Notes: a model not told the origin generated them from the sequence alone. A DNA stretch of 16,150 nt from Candidatus Methanocomedens sp. (GCA_009649835.1 PYCK01000180.1:1-16150); one strand, 5' to 3'. Shown: positions 6,007 through 13,361, counted from the stretch's first letter. Made by a program: numbers and translations.

Positions 6007-7285
6007 CCCTCTTCAATGCAGCCTCAAACCTGTCCAGCCCGGTGTCAGCCTCCTCCCTTGTCATGACCAGCGGCGGGGAGAACCGTATAACAGAGTCGCC
6101 GCATGAGAGCAGGACAATACCCTCCCTGAACCCTTCAACAACGATCTTGTCCCGTAAACCAGGGTTAATGGACCCGTCCGGCTTGATGAACTCAACTCCT
6201 ATCATCAGCCCCAGACCTCGCACATCCCCGATAACAGGATATTCTGACTGCATTTCCCGCAGCCGCTGCATGATATGCCCTCCCAGTTCCTTTGCATGGC
6301 TGCCCAGCTTTTCTTCCTCCATATACTCCAGTGCAGCTACTGAAGCAGCCGATGCCAGCAGGTTGCCGCCGAAAGTATTGGAATGAGTACCTGGCGGCCA
6401 GTCCATTATTTCGTGGTCTGACAGCATGGCACCCAGGGGCAGGCCGGCACCCAGTGCCTTTGCCATGCACACGATATCGGCCCTGACACCGAAGTTCTCC
6501 ATAGCCATGAAGGTACCTGTGCGCCAGCAGCCCGCCTGCACCTCATCGGCCACCATCAGCACATTATGGTCGTCACAGATGCGCCTTATCTCCTTGTGGA
6601 ATTCGATCGGCGGTACGATATAACCACCCTCACCCTGCACCGGCTCCACAACAATGGCAGCAGTGTCATCGGGACTAAGTTCACGCTTGAAGATAAGTGA
6701 CTCGATCTCCCTGGCACATGATATGCCGCAATCCGGATATTCCAGGTTAAGGGGACAGCGGTAGCAGTAAGCATAATGGGCGTGCACAACCCTAAGAGAT
6801 GGAAAATGCTCCTTTTGCCTGATCTTTGAACAGGTCAAGGACAGGGAGCCAAGTGTCCGGCCGTGAAAACAATTGTAAAAAGCTATCAGGTTCTGCCGGT
6901 TGGTCTTCCACATGGCCAGTTTGATGGCAGCTTCCACAGACTCGGTTCCGCTGTTACACAAAAACACGCGGTCATATCGGGTCAGGCTTTCCAGTTTTTT
7001 TCCGAGCTTGACAGGGGGCTCGGCATAGAAGTCAGGGAATCCGCAGTGTGCTATCTTTTCCAGTTGTGCCGATATTGCCAACGAGACTACCGGGTTGGAA
7101 TGGCCTGCGTTCATTACAGCGATACCTGCCACAAAATCTATGTACTCCCTGCCTTCCACGTCCGTGATGACAGAACCCTCTGCCCTGTCTACGACCAGTG
7201 GATAAGGGCGGGCCAAACATGCTGACATTACATCACAATCGCAGTCGATGATCTCTTTAGACCTTTGTCCTGGTGGTTCGATCAT
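5996..7285 (-). CDS. PLP-dependent class III aminotransferase (omega-amino acid / acetylornithine type)
   Basis: The product has 429 residues. Fold-type I class III signatures are present: SGTES (112-116), FHGRT (140-144), EPVQGEGGY (214-222), ADEVQAG (246-252, cofactor Asp247), MAKALGAGLPLGA with the presumed Schiff-base lysine Lys276, and SNTFGGN (302-308). An extra loop holds four cysteines, 174, 177, 186 and 190 (CYRC...CGISC), as in several archaeal members, and might bind a metal. The enzyme moves an amino group to 2-oxoglutarate or pyruvate. The substrate cannot be read: GABA, 5-aminovalerate, lysine, acetylornithine and racemase-type activities all occur in this family. ATG at 7285 is chosen because AGGAG sits nine bases upstream and a longer frame to 7510 would run into the preceding gene. 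The aldehyde dehydrogenase gene lies 97 bp upstream, which suggests paired catabolism. Confidence 0.88.
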   Translation of the reverse strand: MIEPPGQRSKEIIDCDCDVMSACLARPYPLVVDRAEGSVITDVEGREYIDFVAGIAVMNAGHSNPVVSLAISAQLEKIAHCGFPDFYAEPPVKLGKKLESLTRYDRVFLCNSGTESVEAAIKLAMWKTNRQNLIAFYNCFHGRTLGSLSLTCSKIRQKEHFPSLRVVHAHYAYCYRCPLNLEYPDCGISCAREIESLIFKRELSPDDTAAIVVEPVQGEGGYIVPPIEFHKEIRRICDDHNVLMVADEVQAGCWRTGTFMAMENFGVRADIVCMAKALGAGLPLGAMLSDHEIMDWPPGTHSNTFGGNLLASAASVAALEYMEEEKLGSHAKELGGHIMQRLREMQSEYPVIGDVRGLGLMIGVEFIKPDGSINPGLRDKIVVEGFREGIVLLSCGDSVIRFSPPLVMTREEADTGLDRFEAALKRAVK

Positions 7286-7307
7286 ATTCTTTTCTCCTGA
7301 ATATCTT

Positions 7308-7372
7308 AACCTGGTATGGTGTTCCGGTATATTGTTCCGGTATATTGTTCCGAAATAATGTTCTGGTATAGT
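7308..7372. repeat. Five tandem 13-bp units between the ALDH and aminotransferase genes
   Basis: Units start at 7308, 7321, 7334, 7347 and 7360: AACCTGGTATGGT, GTTCCGGTATATT twice exactly, GTTCCGAAATAAT and GTTCTGGTATAGT. The period is exactly 13 bp with no spacers. The array fills most of the 97-bp gap and stops about 23 bp before the aminotransferase start codon. It could be a neutral minisatellite, a set of protein sites, or part of an mRNA leader. Confidence 0.85.
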
Positions 7373-7382
7373 ATTGTATATC

Positions 7383-8852
7383 TTATTCGATCTGCGCCTT
7401 CTGGAGCCTGCCGCTGTAATCAAAATACACGGCCTTAACTTCAGTAAATTCCCTGACAGCATCGGTTCCTGCTTCCCTGAATCCGTTGCCTGTGCCTTTA
7501 ACTCCACCAAACGGCAGGTGTACCTCTGCGCCGATGGTTGATGAGTTAATGTAAGTTATCCCTGCCTCGATCTTTTCGATGGCCTTGAATGCATTTGAAA
7601 TATCCCTGGTATATATGGATGAAGACAGGCCGTACATAGTGTTATTTGTTACCTCAATAGCTTCACCAAGTCCGGATACCGGTATCAAGGCCACGACCGG
7701 ACCGAATATCTCTTCCTGGGCTATACGCATGTCCTGGTCCACTTCCGTGAATATGGTAGGTTCAAAGAAATGTCCGGGAAGTCCCGGATCTGCCAGGTTG
7801 CCGCCTGTTAACAGGTTTGCCCCTTCGTTCTTCCCGATAACAGTATATTTCTCTATCTTCTCCAGTTGGGACCGGTTGATGACCGGACCTATATCGGTAT
7901 CGGTTTTTAGCCCGTCACCAAGTTTTAGGGACCGGGTCTTGGCCAGGAGTTTTTGTGTGAACTCGTCCTTCACCTTTTCATGTACAATGACCCTGCTGGC
8001 AGCAGTGCAGCGCTGCCCGGTCGTACCAAAGGCACCCCAGACCACACCGTCCACGGCAAGGTCGATATCCGCATCATCCATAATGATGATCGGGTTCTTG
8101 CCGCCCAGTTCCAGCGATACCCGTTTCATGTCCCTGGCACATTCACCCATTATCCATTTTCCTGTTTCCAGGCTGCCTGTAAATGAGATGGCCCTGATAT
8201 CGGGATGATGAACTATCGCCTGGCCCACCGTACTTCCCGGCCCGAACACCAGGTTTATCACACCGGGCGGCAGTCCCGCTTCTATAAGAATCTCCACCAG
8301 CTTGATTGTCAATAGCGGTGTATCGCTTGCGGGTTTCATCACAATGGTGTTCCCTGCCACCAGTGCAGGCATTATCTTCCAGGCAGGAATGGCCATGGGA
8401 AAGTTCCATGGAGTGATCATACCAATCACACCGATAGGACGCAGCACTGTCATGCAGAACTTGTCCTTCAACTCCGAGGTGGTGGTCTCGCCGAACATCC
8501 GCCGCCCTTCCCCGGCAGCGTACAGGGTGATGTCGATGGCTTCCTGCACGTCCCCGCGGGTCTCGGCCAGGACCTTGCCCATCTCCCTGGTCATCAGGGC
8601 CGCAAGGTCTTCCTTTCTCTCTTCCAGCATACGGGCGGCCTTGAACAGCACCAGTGCACGCCTGGGCGGCGGTGTCTCGCTCCATGTCCCAAAAGCATTC
8701 CATGCGGTTTCCACTGCCCGGTCCACATCATCTTCGGATGCTACCTGCAGCGTTGCCAGTTTCTTTAAGGTTGCAGGATTGATATCATCAAAAGTTTCGC
8801 TTGTTGATGAGTCGGTCCACTCTCCGTTGATGAACAATTTGTACTCTTGCAT
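7383..8852 (-). CDS. NAD(P)-dependent aldehyde dehydrogenase, ALDH7/semialdehyde-dehydrogenase-like
   Basis: The product has 489 residues when started at ATG 8852, which has AGGGG seven bases upstream; an in-frame ATG at 8873 has no such site. Catalytic residues are visible: Asn150 in PWNFP, Lys173 in VMKPA for cofactor binding, general base Glu248 in LELGGKN, and nucleophile Cys282 in GQRCTA, with EEIFGPV near the C-terminal third. The ending AEVHLPFGGVKGTGNGFREAG, then EFTEVKAVYFDYSGRLQ, is of the kind seen in ALDH7 and related semialdehyde dehydrogenases. It oxidises an aldehyde to an acid with NAD(P)+. Next to an omega-aminotransferase the natural reading is oxidation of a semialdehyde such as succinate, glutarate or aminoadipate semialdehyde; which one is not determinable. 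It is transcribed divergently from feoA. Confidence 0.93.
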   Translation of the reverse strand: MQEYKLFINGEWTDSSTSETFDDINPATLKKLATLQVASEDDVDRAVETAWNAFGTWSETPPPRRALVLFKAARMLEERKEDLAALMTREMGKVLAETRGDVQEAIDITLYAAGEGRRMFGETTTSELKDKFCMTVLRPIGVIGMITPWNFPMAIPAWKIMPALVAGNTIVMKPASDTPLLTIKLVEILIEAGLPPGVINLVFGPGSTVGQAIVHHPDIRAISFTGSLETGKWIMGECARDMKRVSLELGGKNPIIIMDDADIDLAVDGVVWGAFGTTGQRCTAASRVIVHEKVKDEFTQKLLAKTRSLKLGDGLKTDTDIGPVINRSQLEKIEKYTVIGKNEGANLLTGGNLADPGLPGHFFEPTIFTEVDQDMRIAQEEIFGPVVALIPVSGLGEAIEVTNNTMYGLSSSIYTRDISNAFKAIEKIEAGITYINSSTIGAEVHLPFGGVKGTGNGFREAGTDAVREFTEVKAVYFDYSGRLQKAQIE

Positions 8853-8953
8853 AATAATTCCCCTAAAGAACATTGTAAATTATAGATATTAAGTGTTTGC
8901 TGTCTGCTATATCATCAATTGTTGCAAGCTCTAAATCTTTATTTTTTCCAATC

Positions 8954-8967
8954 CCGAATATATCCGG
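8954..8967. promoter_or_regulatory. Palindrome upstream of feoA, shared with the mrp promoter
   Basis: CCGAATATATCCGG is a near-perfect palindrome and differs at one position from CCGAATATATTCGG at 11589-11602 upstream of mrp. The match extends to 16 of 17 bp (ATCCCGAATATAT[C/T]CGG) when the mrp site is read on the minus strand. It could be an operator or a TATA box (AATATAT) embedded in a palindrome. It lies in the 171-bp gap between the divergent aldehyde dehydrogenase and feoA genes. Confidence 0.55.
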
Positions 8968-8984
8968 CAAAAGCTTAATGGTAG

Positions 8985-9009
8985 TATATCATATTTAGGA
9001 CTACCTAAA
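8985..9009 (+). promoter_or_regulatory. feoA core promoter with DtxR-type operator
   Basis: A TATA-like TATATCATA begins at about 8985, some 25-30 bp before a plausible start site near 9012. Immediately downstream, TTTAGG-ACTA-CCTAAA (8994-9009) is a perfect 6-bp inverted repeat around a 4-bp spacer, the half-site typical of DtxR/MntR/IdeR-family metalloregulators. Its position between TATA box and start fits iron-dependent repression by steric block. The likely repressor is the DtxR-family protein encoded two genes downstream. Confidence 0.65.
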
Positions 9010-9023
9010 GATACAACATAGAG

Positions 9024-9263
9024 ATGATACGTTTGGAACTAACACTCACAAATTTACAACCGAAACAGAAAGCAAGGATATTAAGACTCGAAGGTGGATT
9101 CGGCTTCCAGAAAAATGTACGATCAAGAGGTATACTTGAAGGGAAGATTGTTGAGGTAATAGCAAGACAGCCCGTTGGTGGACCTATTGTCATCAGTATG
9201 GATAAAAGAAATACCGCGATTGGCAGGGGAATGGCCTCAAGGATCATAGTAGCGGTGGAGTAA
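9024..9263 (+). CDS. feoA: FeoA, SH3-like ferrous iron transport accessory protein
   Basis: A 79-residue protein with the FeoA pattern: LTLTNLQPKQKARILRLEGG, then FGFQKNVRSRGILEGKIVEV, then GGPIVISMDKRNTAIGRGMASRIIV. It is a small cytoplasmic beta-barrel that supports FeoB in Fe(II) uptake. The length is normal. The start is uncertain: ATG 9024 has GAG directly against it, while TTG 9033 has the same GAG nine bases upstream. The stop overlaps the feoB start by one base (9263), so the two are translationally coupled. The DtxR-type operator just upstream predicts induction when iron is scarce. Confidence 0.93.
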   Translation: MIRLELTLTNLQPKQKARILRLEGGFGFQKNVRSRGILEGKIVEVIARQPVGGPIVISMDKRNTAIGRGMASRIIVAVE

Positions 9264-10990
9264 TGGATATACAAAAAGTAAAGACAATCCTGCTAATGGG
9301 AAATCCCAACGTCGGAAAAAGTGTGGTTTTTTCCCGATTAACAGGAGCAAATGTGATAGCTTCCAATTATCCCGGAAGTACTATCGAGTTCACAAAGGGA
9401 TTAATGCGAATAGAGGGCAGTAAAAAAGAACTGATCGACGTTCCCGGCACATACTCCCTGGAGCCGACAAACACAGCAGAAGAAGTTGCAGTGAAGATGT
9501 TGGATGAGGGAGATCTAATAATAAATGTCATTGACTCCACAAACCTGGAAAGAAACCTCTACCTTACGCTTGAATTATTACAGCGCAATACTCCGGTCGT
9601 AGTTGCTCTTAATATGTGGGATGAGGCAAAACATAATGGAATAACTATAAATCCGGATGAACTGGAAAAAATATTGGGCGTACCTGTTGTGCCCATTGTT
9701 GCATTAACTGGTGAAGGCATAAAAACACTGCTATCACGTCTGAAGGAAACACATACTCCCACAGACGTATCACAGAGTGATGCTGAAAAATGGATCCACA
9801 TCGGAGAGATAATCAAAAAAGTACAAACAATTGAGCACAGGCACCATACGATCTGGGAAAAAATATCTGATGCTACAGTAAAACCAACAACCGGACTTCC
9901 GATAGGATTAGCTGTGATCCTTCTGACATTTTCCTTTATCAGGTTTATCGGCGAGGGTCTCATTGGCTATGTACTTGAGCCGTTGTTTGACATGTATACG
10001 CCAGTTGTAATGGAAATAAGCCGTGCCATCGGTCCCGGTATATTGCATGATATAATTATCGGGAGATTGATAGACGGGAATATAGATTATGTAGAGTCAA
10101 TGGGACTTCTGACTACCGGTTTTTTTGTGCCTTTCGGAATGGTACTTCCGTATATCCTGGCATTCTATTTCGGCTTATCTATCTTAGAGGATACGGGCTA
10201 CTTGCCTCGCTTATCTGTACTTGCAGACACTATATTCCACAAATTCGGACTTCACGGTTGCGGGATAGTATCTGTATTCTTAAGTTTGGGGTGCAACGTG
10301 CCCGGTGCTTTATCCACCAGGATACTTGAGACAAGAAAACAGCGGTTCATATCGGCCACACTACTGGCAATTTCTATTCCGTGTATGGCGCAGATAGCAA
10401 TGATATTCGGCATATTAGGCAGTTATGGGATGGAATATGTGCTGATGGTCTTTATTGCCCTCATTGCAACTTATGTATTAAGCGGCTTACTTTTGAACAG
10501 GTATATAGCAGGTGAAAGTCCGGAACTATTTCTTGATATTCCACCTTACCGCAGACCCTATGGTAAAGCCCTGCTAAAAAAGACATGGATGCGTGTAAGG
10601 ATTTTCCTTACAGAAGCGATACCATTTGTTTTCCTTGGAGTTTTGTTTATCAATATTTTATATGCTGTAGGTATTATTGACACCCTGGGTACGTTTTTTT
10701 CACCTGTAATAAGCGGCATATGGGGTCTGCCAAAGGAAGCTGCAGCAGCTTTGCTTATTGGCTTTTTGAGAAAGGATATGGCCATTGGTATGCTGCTGCC
10801 GCTTGGAATGAATCCATTCCAACTGGTGATCGCAGCAACTGTCCTTACAATTTATTTTCCATGTGTTGCCACATTTGCAGTACTCGTGCGTGAACTGGGG
10901 ATACAGGATCTCTTTAAGTCAGTTTTACTGATGATAGCTGCCGCCCTGATAGTAGGCGGAGTTATGCGGTTGATATTACTGGGGTTTTAA
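9263..10990 (+). CDS. feoB: FeoB, GTP-dependent ferrous iron transporter
   Basis: A 575-residue membrane protein. The N-terminal G domain shows G1 GNPNVGKS (13-20), G2 in YPGST (36-40), G3 DVPG (59-62), G4 NMWD (117-120) and G5-like ALTG (147-150). A helical linker follows to about 205, then the membrane core from about 211. Conserved channel motifs are GCNVPG (343-348) in the first Gate region and IPCMAQ (372-377), and a second Gate region carries FLRKD (501-505) and YFPCVATFAV (531-540). It imports Fe(II) across the cytoplasmic membrane. It is shorter than bacterial FeoB (about 770 aa) but usual for compact archaeal forms. It starts on the feoA stop and is followed after about 50 bp by the dtxR gene. 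Confidence 0.96.
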   Translation: MDIQKVKTILLMGNPNVGKSVVFSRLTGANVIASNYPGSTIEFTKGLMRIEGSKKELIDVPGTYSLEPTNTAEEVAVKMLDEGDLIINVIDSTNLERNLYLTLELLQRNTPVVVALNMWDEAKHNGITINPDELEKILGVPVVPIVALTGEGIKTLLSRLKETHTPTDVSQSDAEKWIHIGEIIKKVQTIEHRHHTIWEKISDATVKPTTGLPIGLAVILLTFSFIRFIGEGLIGYVLEPLFDMYTPVVMEISRAIGPGILHDIIIGRLIDGNIDYVESMGLLTTGFFVPFGMVLPYILAFYFGLSILEDTGYLPRLSVLADTIFHKFGLHGCGIVSVFLSLGCNVPGALSTRILETRKQRFISATLLAISIPCMAQIAMIFGILGSYGMEYVLMVFIALIATYVLSGLLLNRYIAGESPELFLDIPPYRRPYGKALLKKTWMRVRIFLTEAIPFVFLGVLFINILYAVGIIDTLGTFFSPVISGIWGLPKEAAAALLIGFLRKDMAIGMLLPLGMNPFQLVIAATVLTIYFPCVATFAVLVRELGIQDLFKSVLLMIAAALIVGGVMRLILLGF

Positions 10991-11039
10991 ACCATGAAGA
11001 ATACTATGCCAGAACAAAGTTCAATGGAGGATCGGGTAA

Positions 11040-11486
11040 TTGGCCTTAAAAACAATTGAAGAATATGTCGAGGTCATCTATACACTTGAGATGAGATCAG
11101 GACGTGCTCATACAACGGATATTGCATTAATACTCAATATCAAACCTCCAAGTGTCACTGAGATGTTGCAAAAGCTGCATGATATGGACCTTGTAATTTA
11201 TGAACCGTATCGAGGCGCAAAGCTCACTCCACAGGGAATGAAAATGGCACAGGAATTGATGCAAAGTCATAAGACATTGGTAGAATTCTTTGAGATCATT
11301 GGTATTGATAATGAGACTGCTGAGGTTGATGCCTGCCAGATCGAGCATCATGTAGCTGCTAAAACAATGAAGCAGTTGAGAAAATTTGTAGAATTTACAC
11401 AGAAAGCACCATGTGAACCAATATGGGTGAAACATTTTGAATATTTTGATAAAACCGGTATAAGGAAAAAGTGTAATTTGAAATGA
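11040..11486 (+). CDS. DtxR/MntR-family metal-dependent transcriptional regulator
   Basis: The product has 148 residues. A winged helix-turn-helix occupies about 5-65 (TIEEYVEVIYTLE, TTDIALILNIKPPSVTEMLQKL, LVIYEPYRGAKLTPQG), followed by the dimerisation and metal-binding helices. Likely metal ligands are His77, Cys99, Glu102 and His103 (ACQIEHH). The SH3-like third domain of Corynebacterium DtxR is absent, as in MntR. Iron or manganese loading should make it bind the TTTAGG-n4-CCTAAA site upstream of feoA, so it likely represses its own operon. The start is TTG at 11040, with GGAGG nine bases upstream. Being third in the feo operon supports an iron rather than manganese role, but this is inference. 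Confidence 0.92.
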   Translation: MALKTIEEYVEVIYTLEMRSGRAHTTDIALILNIKPPSVTEMLQKLHDMDLVIYEPYRGAKLTPQGMKMAQELMQSHKTLVEFFEIIGIDNETAEVDACQIEHHVAAKTMKQLRKFVEFTQKAPCEPIWVKHFEYFDKTGIRKKCNLK

Positions 11487-11513
11487 AAAGTTAATCCTCA
11501 CAAACACAAAAAT

Positions 11514-11552
11514 TTTCTACTATGCATAAAAACACACATAATGTGGTAGAAA
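11514..11552 (+). terminator. Imperfect hairpin after dtxR, possible end of the feo operon
   Basis: TTTCTAC (11514-11520) pairs perfectly with GTAGAAA (11546-11552), and the stem can extend through several G-T pairs towards a loop near 11526-11538. It lies 28 bp after the dtxR stop. No T-rich tract follows, so termination is uncertain; it may instead be a protein site or an RNA structure in the region before mrp. Confidence 0.35.
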
Positions 11553-11588
11553 GGCGAGATGCTGCAACATTAATATAGTAGTTGGATA

Positions 11589-11602
11589 CCGAATATATTC
11601 GG
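11589..11602. promoter_or_regulatory. Perfect palindrome in the mrp promoter
   Basis: CCGAATATATTCGG is a perfect 14-bp palindrome ending 36 bp before the GTG start of mrp. Its AATATATT centre could be the TATA box of this operon, placing the transcript start around 11620. The same motif, with one change, occurs upstream of feoA (8954-8967), which favours a shared regulator or a shared promoter class. Confidence 0.55.
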
Positions 11603-11638
11603 GATAAAACCTAATAACCCACAGAACCGATATCGAGT

Positions 11639-12469
11639 GTGAAGAATATGGATCAAGTAAAAAATAAAAAACCAACCGATGACAACCTTAAGATAACTGA
11701 AAACCTCCAGAAGATAAAGTATAAAATTATGGTAATGAGTGGAAAAGGCGGTGTTGGAAAAAGCACGGTAGCTGTAAATTTGGCATACGACCTCTCAAAT
11801 CGAGGTCTGGATGTTGGCTTATTAGATGCTGACCTACACGGCCCCAGTACTCTTAAAATGTTGAATATTGAAACTGGGGTGGTTAATGGAGACACTGAAG
11901 GTATTTTTCCTGCTGAAGTTACTCCTCACTTAAAGGTTATGTCAATGGGATTATTTCTCACTGACACAGATACACCAGTAATATGGCGGGGCCCTGTTAA
12001 GATGGGAGCGATCAGGCAGTTCCTGGAAGAAGTTCACTGGGGCAACCTGGATTACCTGATCATTGACCTGCCGCCAGGTACAGGTGATGAACCGTTAAGT
12101 ATTGCCCAGTTAATTCCGGATATCAATGGAACAGTGATAATCACCACGCCCCAGGATATTGCTCTTCTTGATTCAAAAAAGGCTGTAAACTTTGCAAAGA
12201 CACTCAAAATACCAGTCATAGGAATCGTTGAAAATATGAGTGGTTTCACCTGTCCTCACTGCGGTGAATCTATAGACCTCTTTAAAGTTGGCGGAGGAGA
12301 AAATGCAGCCCATGATTTAGATGTGCCGTTTTTGGGTAGAATTCCTCTTGATCAAAAAATCGTTGAGGACTGTGATAATGGGACCCCGTTTGTTGCATCT
12401 GGTGATAAATCCGAATCAACTGAGTCTTTCAAGGAGATTGTTGCAAAAATCGAGGACTTTGTAAATTGA
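11639..12469 (+). CDS. Mrp/NBP35-family iron-sulfur carrier ATPase (ApbC-like)
   Basis: The product has 276 residues. The deviant Walker A is GKGGVGKS (35-42), followed by LLDADLHGPS (61-70) and the switch region DLPPGTGDE (143-151), all typical of Mrp/Nbp35 P-loop ATPases. A CPHC pair (Cys205, Cys208) near the end of the domain is the cluster-bridging motif with which homodimers hold a transferable 4Fe-4S cluster. Its role is to bind and hand on Fe-S clusters to apoproteins in the cytoplasm; substrates could include the multi-cluster HdrA and Fsr encoded nearby. The start is either GTG 11639 or ATG 11648; neither has a strong ribosome site. It is followed after 96 bp by the NifX-like genes, with which such ATPases often cluster. 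Confidence 0.93.
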   Translation: MKNMDQVKNKKPTDDNLKITENLQKIKYKIMVMSGKGGVGKSTVAVNLAYDLSNRGLDVGLLDADLHGPSTLKMLNIETGVVNGDTEGIFPAEVTPHLKVMSMGLFLTDTDTPVIWRGPVKMGAIRQFLEEVHWGNLDYLIIDLPPGTGDEPLSIAQLIPDINGTVIITTPQDIALLDSKKAVNFAKTLKIPVIGIVENMSGFTCPHCGESIDLFKVGGGENAAHDLDVPFLGRIPLDQKIVEDCDNGTPFVASGDKSESTESFKEIVAKIEDFVN

Positions 12470-12565
12470 AATCAAGGATGTGGATGCCAGAATATTTTAG
12501 ATGTTGTCAAACTTAATAGATATCAAAATTAACTGTGAATAAACAAATAAATAATAGGAGTAAGT

Positions 12566-13120
12566 ATGAAAATAGCTATTACATCATCAGGAGATAATTT
12601 AGACAGCCAGATGGACCCCAGATTTGGAAGATGCCAGTATTTCATGATCGTGGACCCGGATACAATGGATTTTGAAGCTATGCCAAATGAGAGTGCAATG
12701 GCTTCTGGCGGGGCCGGGATACAGGCTGCGCAAACCATTGTTAATGTTGGGATCAATGGAGTGATAACCGGGAATGTAGGACCCAATGCTTTTGAGGTAC
12801 TCTCAGCCGCCGGGATTGAAACAATGACCGGTGCCAGTGGAACTGTCAGACATGCATTAGAACTGTATAAAAGCGGTAGTTTACAGTCAACGGCAGGTGC
12901 GACAGTTGGTTCTCATGCCGGAATGCCAGCTATGGGTTCCGGACAAGGGGCAGGCCAGGGCATGGGAATGGAACATATGGCAGGTAAAAGTGCACAGGAT
13001 GCACCGGGCCAGGCGTTGGCAGCAAAAGAACCTCATATCTTGATGCTGGAAAAAGAACTGGAAGAGATCGAGTTGCGATTAGCACAAATGAAGAAAAAAC
13101 TCATAGATATGAAAAAATAA
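12566..13120 (+). CDS. NifX-domain protein with Gly/Met-rich linker and charged C-terminal helix (IssA-like architecture)
   Basis: The product has 184 residues. Residues 1-110 form a dinitrogenase iron-molybdenum cofactor biosynthesis (NifX/NifB C-terminal) domain: MKIAITSSGDNLDSQMDPRFGRC, FMIVDPDT, GGAGIQAAQTIVNVGINGVITGNVGPNAF, GASGTVRHALE. Residues 111-152 are a low-complexity linker of Gly, Ala, Met and Ser. Residues 156-184 are a charged helix or coiled coil ending in lysine clusters. Domains of this kind bind Fe-S fragments or FeMo-co precursors; no nif genes are present here. The NifX domain, Gly-rich linker and cationic tail recall IssA of Pyrococcus furiosus, which stores iron and sulfide as thioferrate particles. 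This is architectural similarity, not proof. ATG 12566 follows TAGGAG. It lies upstream of a zinc-ribbon gene with an 11-bp gap. Confidence 0.85.
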   Translation: MKIAITSSGDNLDSQMDPRFGRCQYFMIVDPDTMDFEAMPNESAMASGGAGIQAAQTIVNVGINGVITGNVGPNAFEVLSAAGIETMTGASGTVRHALELYKSGSLQSTAGATVGSHAGMPAMGSGQGAGQGMGMEHMAGKSAQDAPGQALAAKEPHILMLEKELEEIELRLAQMKKKLIDMKK

Positions 13121-13131
13121 GAGGTGAATAA

Positions 13132-13338
13132 ATGCCAGCAGGTCAGGGAAGTGGAAGAGGTAGTGGTATGGGCAGCGGAAGAGGAAGCGGTATGGGCAGA
13201 GGTGGACAAAGACAGGGTATGGGGCCACCAAAGGAGTGTAAATGTCCGGGTTGCGGATACACCACCCCACATCAGCCTGGACAGCCGTGTGCCGATCAGG
13301 CATGCCCGAAATGTGGAAGTAATATGGTAGGAATGTAA
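13132..13338 (+). CDS. Small Gly/Arg-rich zinc-ribbon protein
   Basis: This 68-residue protein has two parts. Residues 1-31 are a repeat of GSGRGSGMG type, cationic and probably unstructured, able to contact nucleic acid or protein. Residues 34-68 carry six cysteines: 36, 38, 41, 53, 58 and 61, arranged C-x-C-x2-C-G-Y and C-x4-C-x2-C-G. This looks like a zinc ribbon or rubredoxin-like knuckle ending in CPKCGSNMVGM. ATG 13132 has GAGGTG seven bases upstream. An overlapping 68-codon frame starting at 13124 lacks any such motif and was set aside. Miniproteins of this kind accompany NifX-like genes in anaerobes, but the function is unknown to me. Confidence 0.75.
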   Translation: MPAGQGSGRGSGMGSGRGSGMGRGGQRQGMGPPKECKCPGCGYTTPHQPGQPCADQACPKCGSNMVGM

Positions 13339-13361
13339 TTTAGTATTAAGGAGAATAAATA

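Noticed and set aside
7308..7372. CRISPR-like array
   Set aside because: The 13-bp units are contiguous with no spacers and no cas genes are nearby; it is a simple tandem repeat.
7286..7510. N-terminal extension of the aminotransferase to 504 aa
   Set aside because: It would overlap the end of the aldehyde dehydrogenase gene, translates the 13-bp tandem repeats, and lacks a ribosome site, while ATG 7285 has AGGAG nine bases upstream.
8143..8703. 186-codon minus-strand frame inside the aldehyde dehydrogenase gene
   Set aside because: It is an alternative frame of a gene with all catalytic motifs in the main frame; the composition is typical of a GC-rich shadow frame with no family pattern.
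10994..11059. 21-codon frame between feoB and dtxR, possible leader peptide
   Set aside because: It has no ribosome site and no stem-loop arrangement. It merely contains the ribosome site of dtxR.
13124..13330. 68-codon frame overlapping the zinc-ribbon gene
   Set aside because: It has a valine/glutamate-rich shadow composition and no motif, while the frame from 13132 has paired CxxC knuckles and a well-spaced GAGGTG.
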